Assembly: GCA_029204225.1 (NCBI GenBank)
Contig: CM055095.1
Location: 73,506,753-73,570,752 of the forward strand
Direction of reading: 5' to 3'
From: Diphasiastrum complanatum
Taxonomy: Eukaryota > Streptophyta > Lycopodiopsida > Lycopodiales > Lycopodiaceae
Length of the DNA: 64,000 bases
Positions 56,990-64,000 of this stretch are shown here, piece by piece. A program made the translations under genes and the position numbers. The notes beneath the pieces were generated by a model, which saw nothing but the letters and a program-made list of their open reading frames with translations, was not told where the DNA came from and made no database searches. The number at the start of each line of letters is the position of its first letter. The stretch's first letter is position 1.

Positions 56990-57851
56990 TGGTGAAAATT
57001 GTCACTTCTCACTGGACATTGGTTCATGTAAATATTGATCAAACATTAGAATATGTTGATTATCTGATTTCAAACGTGTGAAGCCTGTTCCCACATGTGA
57101 AAGGATGTACTTTTCATGTTTGTATATATCCAAATTGATTTTGTATCATTCTAGTGAGTGTGAACATGAAATGATTAGTTTTTAGTCAAGTTGACTAGTC
57201 ACTTACAAATTAGCTTTTCCTTGCATGTGCATGAGTAAATGCTCCCACATGGCAAGTGGATGTTCACACATGTGTATAGAGTACTAGAAGATAAGAGTTG
57301 ACCATTTTCCTTAGATCCTATTTTGTAGGAGATATTCTTGTATTCTAGGAGACTAGCTTTTTGAATTTTAGTCATATTCTAGAAGGTCAACTATTGGATA
57401 AGGATCAAGGATGGATCAAATGGATAGATCTGAGTAATGTGGCACTCTTCACACGTGTGAAGGCCTGCTGGACTGTACCAGACTCATGGATGTACTTGAT
57501 CCATAAAAGGATCATCATTTTGCTAAGAAGATTGATGAGACTTTTGCACTCTACACTTTTGTGAGGTTTCTAGTCATTTGTCTTGTGATTTTTATGTATG
57601 ATTGCTATCTAGTATCATTGTACTTGTTGTTTCAGGTGCAGGCCGTACAGTGGACAGTACTCCACACGTGTGAGGCCGCTCTCACTAAAAAATGATGTGT
57701 TGATCCATTGCTCTTGCTTAAATCCAAGTGTAGTGAATCTAGATCAAGATCTAATGTGTAGAACTTGATAGATTCATTAATTAAGCAACCAATAACTCTC
57801 TATGATTGTAAAGTACAATCATTATTGTCCTAAAAACTGTAAAATTTATCA
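56990..57851 (+). mobile_element. 3' LTR of the 56.1 kb copia (right end approximate)
   Basis: TGGTGAAAATTGTCAC starts at the end of the purine tract. It contains CACRYGTGTG-type palindromes at about 57071, 57091, 57262, 57450 and 57663 and is collinear with the LTR-like region 14551-15340. The end near 57851 is set by the switch to another copia's LTR words (AACCTAACTAGCTTAAG). Confidence 0.65.
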
Positions 57852-57884
57852 CTTGACATGTGTAAGCAACCTAACTAGCTTAAG

Positions 57885-58495
57885 TTACATCACAATTGAA
57901 TTTTGGCACAAAAAAGCACCATCTTTGCTTCTACATGATGAAACAAGATCATCCACATGAACAAGGTGAAGAAATTGGTGAGTATTAAAACACCTTGGCA
58001 ATAACTCTCCAAGTGCGTTTGCCAAAGCACCATCTTCATGAGCCTTACCATCATGGAACATAGATTGAGGTACTTCAATTGCCTTCTCCTCCTTGAGATG
58101 ATCCAAGCTCCTCTTGACCGCACTTCCACAAGGATTAGATTCCAACTTGAAAAGATTCCCACATCTAGTCCCTCTTGCCACCACTTCACCATCCCTCTTA
58201 ACCAAGCAAGCATCTTTTTCAAAGTCAACTTGAAAACCAATATCTAGCATTTTGCCAACACTAGGGAGATTCATAGTGAGATTAGGCACAAAAAGTACAT
58301 CAATAAGCGTCATAGTGGATCCAACACCAATTGGTACACTACCAATTCCTTCTATCTTGCATTTTTCATCAAATGGGAAAGAAAATAAACTTTCTAACTC
58401 CATTGTAAGTTGCAAGATGAGTGAAAGATCCTTTTTCATAATTCCCTTCTATCTCACCTTCACTCTCTTTAGTAAGATTAGCCTGCTTGAGTAGC
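57885..58495 (-). pseudogene. Ty1/copia protease-end/pre-integrase fragment
   Basis: Sister of the relic at 51.4-52.6 kb: CKIEGIGSVPIGVGSTMTLI, VLFVPNLTMNLPSVGKMLDI, QVDFEKDACLVKRDGEVVAR and CGNLFKLESNPCG. The protease active-site segment is deleted (58440 joins the region before it). After KRSLDHLKEE the frame leaves known copia text. It is flanked at 57855-57905 by a scrap of LTR. Confidence 0.85.
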
Positions 58496-60826
58496 CCATT
58501 ATGTCAATGGGCCTTTCAGTTGCTCCTCATAATAAGGAGGGTTATGCTATTGTAAATGGAGCTCATGTGTTTTGCATCTAGGGAGAACTACTAGTGTATA
58601 GGCTTGTGTTGTTACAAGCTTGCTTGAAGCTTTTCTTTACTTTGTAGATTGGCACCGCAAAGAGCATACTTTTTGGTATGTAGATGGAAGCACTTCATAA
58701 TGGCATATGCTCAATTTGCTTAAGCATAAGCTTGTATTGGAAAAGAACTGCTTAATTCCAACTTTCTGAACTATTGTTTGTTTGTTTGTTTGTTTATTTG
58801 TCACTCATGAAAACATGAAGAAAGAAAGATTGTTGCATCCTGCAAATTTTGCAATTTGAATTAGAATCTATGGCTGAATTACTTGTTTGGTATGTAAATT
58901 CTTGTTTTTCTACAGTTGGCAATGTAAGAACGATGTGTTTTATACTTCCAAGATGGCAGGGGTCAAAAGTTCTGAGACAGAGAATGGGAGAAAGTGTCAG
59001 AATTCAGCAGCCAGCCAGCAAAGACCCAAATTGGCCTGACATGGTTCCCTCATTCAAGAGACAGCAATGAAATATGTCACCGTATGCCGACAAGCATACA
59101 GTTCCAATATCTCCATGAGTTGGTAGTCCTCCCTACCACCACCCAATGTGCAAATGAACCACTTCCCAGCACATGTTACGCTGATTTATCATTTTCAAAG
59201 CCACATTGGCAAATTTACCATGAGTAGGATGTAAGGACTTGCTGTACAATTCAAGCAATTATGTGATTTACAAATACGTGGGCTGGTAGAGAAATCTCAC
59301 TGGACATCGTGGCAATGTAAAAATTTTGCTTCACGGGACATTATATTGTTATTGATCAGGTGGCCTTTCTTTGTTCTCCAGATATACCGTGTGTTGATCA
59401 ATTCAGAGTTTTCATAACAAGATGCTTCCTATAAATGGGCATAAATTGGTGCTGAGTTGCACATCAGAAGCTTTCGATGGGATACTAACTCGCAAGTATG
59501 CTAGACAAGGGTAAACATGCGAGGGGTAAGCTAAATAAGAAGCAAATTCTACTTACTCTATCTGCTTGGATACTTGATGCACATCAGTCAACCAAAGCTA
59601 CTGTTTGCTTGGAGCAGTTAGAATCTGGGTGGCAAACAGACATTCATAGCCAGAGTACATCCAAACCTTAAATATCTATTTGTGAGATTGGGATATATCC
59701 AAATTCACAAATTTAATTCTAGAAGTCAATAATGTCGTAAGGTAAATCTTAGAAAAAATGTACAGACAAACAAAAAAGTCAAAGGATCTATATTAAAACA
59801 AAAATATAGAATTCAATACACGACAGATCTGAGCCAACCAGCATTGCTTATGTCGTATCAGTACCCAAGCATACGTTCTTACCTGGGTTTCAAACCTTAA
59901 ACCTGGTTGGATGGTTGTGAGATACAACCATTACTAAACTTCAGTGGCGATGGCAATTGTGATCTATTTTATACATTTTGCAATATGAGCAAAACAAATA
60001 GCAATCTTAGCATCAGCATTGTACAAACAAACTTATATTGCCGAAAGAGATATGGCATCCGACAACAAGCAAATTGGCATCCTTTTGTCAATATTCAGTG
60101 TTGCTGAACATTGAAAGGCATTGAGATTATCTCTTTTCTGTTACAGCCCTGAAAATATCGACTCTACAATTCACTCTACAAAAGTATGGCATTCAGCTTT
60201 ATAATCTTGTTAATAAATACATCAGCAGCAAGCCACTCTTCAGAGCCACAGCTCAGTAACCCCCACTCCAGCTCGTACAATTTTCTTTAATGCTAGAAAA
60301 CGCAATGTAGAAACTTAACAGTTGCAATCACATGAGCTCTTTCAAATAGAAACATTACTCAAACGTAAAAGCCAATCAATGACTCAGCTCTTTTGCAAGG
60401 TTGCCATTCTGTCTAATGACACCAACGCCTTCATAATAAGTGAAATTAGTACACGTAATCCGTTTCGAGCATTACTTTGGATATCATCAATTCCACTAAA
60501 AATAACTTATAACCAGCAGCTTTATGCTGATTTTTAAAATAAAAAAAGCTGAGCTTGATCAGCATTAGTATCTCTCAAGAAGTAGTAGAATATTGGCCAG
60601 GCTTTAAGTGCTCTCGAAAGCCTTTTCTGGTACTCTCGAGGTACGCTAGCCTGTAATTCCTTTCAGGTCAATTAATCTTGATATTTTACAAGCTAGAGAT
60701 CTACGCTCACAGAAATACTGAACACTGGCTAGATTAATTTCGAGTCTACTATCTAAGAGTTACAAAGCACGCAGTGAACCAGCTTTTTGCCTAGAGCAAT
60801 CAAAGCCACCAAGTTCGCACTCAATT
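58496..60826. other. Intergenic sequence and probable 3' UTR of the LEA_2 gene
   Basis: No protein-like frame. A (TTTG)n run lies at about 58774-58800. The part nearest 60827 should include the 3' UTR of the minus-strand gene; its end is not defined. Confidence 0.5.
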
Positions 60827-62044
60827 TCAAGTATACGAACAGGTTTTCTGCATAATCTTGAGAAAGCCCATTCCACTGCTATTCACAATAATATCACATG
60901 TTATGTAGTTTCTGAACCTTGGTTTGATGATTTTCCAAAAGACGTAAGCACGGGATTGAATAACCCCTCCTAAATGAAGCGGAACTCCACCTCCAGCATC
61001 TGTAATGCTTTGCAGACTCGGTCCTGCTCCATAGAGTGGTAACTTAATAGCACCAACATTCACTGGGAAAGTCTTTTGACTACCCTTTGGCTGATAGAAC
61101 TCGGATACCTGGAACACAAAAGTGAATGAATATGCACTTTTTGAGCTGAAGTTGAAAATCAGAGATTATCAAAATCAATGAATTGATGACTAGCTACCGT
61201 TTGAATAAGCTATGATGCAGGCATTGGAGCTTATAAGTAGATCACAAACCTCGCCTGAGCCGACAGCTAAATCGGAATAGAACAAATCAATCTCCGAGGC
61301 ACCCACATGTACTCCAAAATACTTGGAAGGATTGTGCAAAGTTAGCATAATAGTGCAGTTCAATGTTAGAACCCCGGTGGGCACACCCTGATCTGTTCCT
61401 GGAACAACTTCTAGCTCACTGAACAAAACATCCTGCAATCACCATGTCAGCAGTAATCTCTTAAGTACTTTTTGGAAGAAGCAGGCTCCATTCATGGCAT
61501 CAGAATCTGCAGTTTTAAGTAGAAATACCAGAGTCCATGCAGCTTTAGCTACCTTGACTAGTAGACGTGGCGAATGAGGCTTGCAAACAAGCCAAAATAT
61601 CAAGGCCCCCATAGTCAGAAACAAAATGCAGATGAGAAAACTGATCAAACACATACACCAGCGCGATAATCCTTTCTTCTTGGAAGAACTCGGCAGATGC
61701 TCTTCCTCCTCAACGATTGTGCCGGCATTCCAAGGCTTGAAGGGTTTCTTATGAGAGGATTGAAGGGTTGAGGGGGCTCTGGCCGATGGCTGGGGCAGGA
61801 CTCTCCTCGAACCGGGCTTCAGAGCTGATCTTACAGCGTCTGCAGGATGGTTTGAGAAGGCGTGATGAAGCGGAGATGCCGTGGGCGTGGAATGGAAGGA
61901 TGGCTTCTCACCATCTTGAGACTCGCGCGAAGGACTTTGCACGAAGTAAAGTGGGTGGCGAGGAGGTGACTGAGGCGGAGATGCTCCTATGCTCGCACCT
62001 TCAGAATCAAACGAATGCCGCATCTTGCCATGATATCTTGACAT
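60827..62044 (-). CDS. LEA_2 / NHL-type membrane-anchored protein (three exons, 318 residues)
   Basis: A complete spliced gene. Exon 1 is 62044-61553 (residues 1-164), exon 2 61432-61250 (165-225), exon 3 61108-60827 (226-318), all with GT/AG borders and phase 0 junctions. The N-terminus carries the plant motif HPLYFVQSPSRESQDGEK (30-47) typical of one LEA_2 subgroup, then a Pro/Ser-rich basic cytosolic tail. One transmembrane helix lies at about 131-154 (CLISFLICILFLTMGALIFW). The LEA_2 beta domain follows: RLLVKDVLFSELEVVPG, LTLNCTIMLTLHNPSKYFGV, LFYSDLAVGSGEVSEFYQPK, then a C-terminal VFWKIIKPRFRNYITCDI ending CSYT. The length and layout match the family, whose members are membrane proteins linked to stress and cell-wall or defence roles. 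The exact function is unknown. The start is the first ATG of this frame. Confidence 0.92.
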
Positions 62045-62884
62045 TGCTCAGACTGGTAAAATGAGTCTACTGGGTCTGCTTTGGTTCGGTAGAATTAAGC
62101 TTTTAGTCCACATTCTGCATTATATGGATCAACAGCTTATTCATCTGTGCTTGGTGTTGCTTCTGCATCTGCTTGCTGTTGTTTTTGGACATTTCCTGGA
62201 AATGCTGCAAAACAAGTTGTGCAAGGGGGATGCCTAGTCAGGTAGTCTTTTCTTGTATGCTCTCAGTCAGCTGTTGTGTTTGGGCATTTGCTGAAGGCGC
62301 TCTAAAATAAGCTGTGAGGCTACATCCGCAGTAGAAGTCAGTTAGTTAGTCTAGTCTTTGATGCTCTCAATCTGCTCGGTTTTGCTCAGGAGCTCCGCTT
62401 TTGACTAGCTTCCTGGTAGCGCACATTTCTGTGCTGCTTTACTAATGGATTAAACCAAATCTATCTCATCGCTCCAGCAATACTTTGCTGCATAGAAATA
62501 GACACCACATATGCTAGGATCCACTCCTGCCTGCTTTCTTCATCAAAATGCTACCAAACTAGTTATGCAATGCCTTGAGAAGATCAACCACACCAGCATT
62601 GCACAATCTGCTTTTACAGAACAAGCTCACCACAAAGCCATAACCTCGCAAATCCTCCTTCCTCCTCTCTGCTTTTTTTCCCTCCTTCTTGGGCTCCTTC
62701 TTCCTTTCTTCCTTTCTTGCTGCTTTATGCTCAGACATACGGTATACAGTCTGGCTTTGTACATACGATATTCCTCACATACGGTGTACTTTTTTGGCAT
62801 ACGGTTCTCTTTTCGTACGTACGGAAACGAGTTGGTACGTGTACCGTAATGGGAGCATGTGCAAAGCCTAAAGGCTATTTACTT
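62045..62884. other. Upstream region of the LEA_2 gene with ATACGG word cluster
   Basis: The presumed promoter/5' UTR of the minus-strand gene. Between about 62735 and 62850 there are five or more versions of CATACGGT or its complement (62736, 62762, 62778, 62798, 62817, 62842), some head to head (GGTACGTGTACCGTA). No protein is encoded. Confidence 0.5.
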
Positions 62885-63425
62885 GCATATACTTTATGAG
62901 TGCCTCCCACCCTCATTGGGAGGTATCCCGTGGAGGCGGGGGTGGGGGTCCTCGCATCTTGTGAGCACGGGCCGCACGTATGGCGGTTTGGCCCCGGTGC
63001 CCTCCTGACCACACGTTTTTTTTTTTCCAGACGCCACGTGTTCAGGCAGCCAGTTTATATCCCATAAGCATTTCTGCGAGCAAACTGGGAGGGAATATAT
63101 ACAGAAACCCACCCAGTTGCTTGCATGTGTGTTTGTGTGTGCTCGGCGCCATTTGCCCAGCCTACGGCTACCTGGCGCCACCCGCCATACTCGGCACCAA
63201 CCATGCTACCCGGGACTGCAGCCTAACGCCGCAAGGGCCCGTGACCTGGCGCCGCCCGCCTAAAATCTTCGCGCCCCAAATTTTGGCGGGCACCCCCCTG
63301 AGGACATGCGTCAGGCGCTAGGGGGCATCGGGGCCAAACCCCTTCCACGCGCGGGCTGTGCTCGTAAGCCCCAGCGATGGGGGTGCCTTTCATCTTGGAG
63401 GCAGTGCTCACTTTGGCCCCAGCTT
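62885..63425. other. GC-rich island
   Basis: A sharp shift to GC-rich, CpG-rich sequence between AT-rich flanks, with many GGCGCC/GCGCC words and a CACGTG G-box at 63035-63040. The reading frames on either strand show no family motif. It could be a promoter-associated CpG island or part of a GC-rich repeat. Confidence 0.6.
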
Positions 63426-63603
63426 AATCACAGCCACACATTCTATTTAATTTAAGAATTTAACTTTTTATTCAAATAAACCTACCCAAGAAATTTTGCC
63501 TAGGTTTGTGTGATTGACACGTGCTTCTTTATCCCATAAATATTTTGGAACTGTTACAGGTTTCTTTCAGATATTTATATATATTAGAATCATACATTTT
63601 CTT

Positions 63604-64000
63604 TTAAAATGTGTGTGCATTTGGTGGAATCAAGATCCACTTGCTTGCCTTTGTAGGCTTGGATCTCTCTCTCAAAGATCTCCTAGGTGAGAAAATCCGA
63701 GGAGACTCCTTCTCAAATCTCGACCCCAATACATCTTGATTGCCTTCAATAGTTATGATTGGTGATGCATCTTGAGATGACTTGATCTCGGCCCCTTCCA
63801 ATGTTGGATGTTGATCTTCATGAAATATGACATCTCTACTTTCAATCACTCCTGAAGTAGAGAGTACAAAGACTCTATAGGCCTTCTTGGTGGACGAGTA
63901 TCCAACCATGATCCCTTTGCATGAGCTTGGATCATCCTTCTTCCTTGTTTCCCAGGGAATATGTGCAAAGCAAACACTTCCAAAGACTCTAAGGTGATCA
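63604..64000 (-). pseudogene. Ty1/copia integrase C-terminus (cut by window edge)
   Basis: From the right edge downward: HLRVFGSVCFAHIPWE, DDPSSCKGIMVGYSSTKKAY, RVFVLSTSGVIESRDVIFHE, then an acidic linker and RSLRERSKPTKASKWI. This is the integrase C-terminal and linker portion; the rest lies beyond the window. Its status cannot be judged because most of it is not visible. Confidence 0.85.

Noticed and set aside
61768-62064. Plus-strand 98-codon frame opposite LEA_2 exon 1
   Set aside because: It is an antisense shadow of the spliced LEA_2 gene, which has clear family motifs and splice sites.
62894-63411. Open frames on both strands in the GC-rich island
   Set aside because: GC-rich DNA has few stops; the frames overlap each other and show no family motif.

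Overview
This is nuclear DNA of a land plant with a large, retrotransposon-rich genome. The signs are spliced genes of plant-specific families, Ty1/copia LTR elements with an initiator-tRNA-Met primer site, and stacks of nested, decayed elements. A fern or another big-genome non-angiosperm would fit, but that is inference. I saw no tRNA, rRNA, CRISPR or bacterial feature.

Only two host genes are recognisable, one near each end. At the left edge (110-1390, +) are the last four exons of a PIN-LIKES (PILS) auxin transporter. At the right (60827-62044, -) is a complete three-exon LEA_2/NHL-type membrane-anchored protein of 318 residues. The roughly 59 kb between them is almost entirely mobile-element sequence in layers.

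5.1-6.3 kb: a frameshifted copia reverse transcriptase (RT) relic. 6.3-13 kb: mostly unassigned sequence with a degenerate coding block at about 9.9-11.8 kb. 13.0-18.3 kb: fragments of several copia elements, including a 590-bp RT duplication. 18.3-29.8 kb: a Ty3-type element (leader with a repeated palindromic 9-mer, gag, protease). Its protease frame is split by a very young copia insertion at 21561-27420 with two 653-bp LTRs, primer-binding site, polypurine tract and CACAA target duplication. 29.8-33.0 kb: copia relics. 35.0-37.7 kb: a copia derivative with a 705-codon chimeric frame. 38.4-41.3 kb: a copia RT/RNase H carrying a foldback insertion, followed by its LTR. 41.3-44.6 kb: AT-rich DNA and microsatellites. 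44.6-51.4 kb: a copia gag relic and a minus-strand Ty3 element with an extra open frame after integrase, itself split by a copia solo LTR with GCCTT duplications. 51.4-58.5 kb: further copia and Ty3 fragments. 63.6 kb to the end: another copia fragment.

The most interesting points are two related inverted-repeat insertions (31425-31800 and 38450-39233) that sit in copia coding sequence, carry about 40-bp terminal inverted repeats, seem to leave no target duplication, and restore a sensible copia frame when removed. Others are a CACACGTGTG-type palindrome shared by otherwise different LTR families, an array of CTCTCGCAG/CTGCGAGAG motifs in the Ty3 leader, and the 705-codon chimeric frame.
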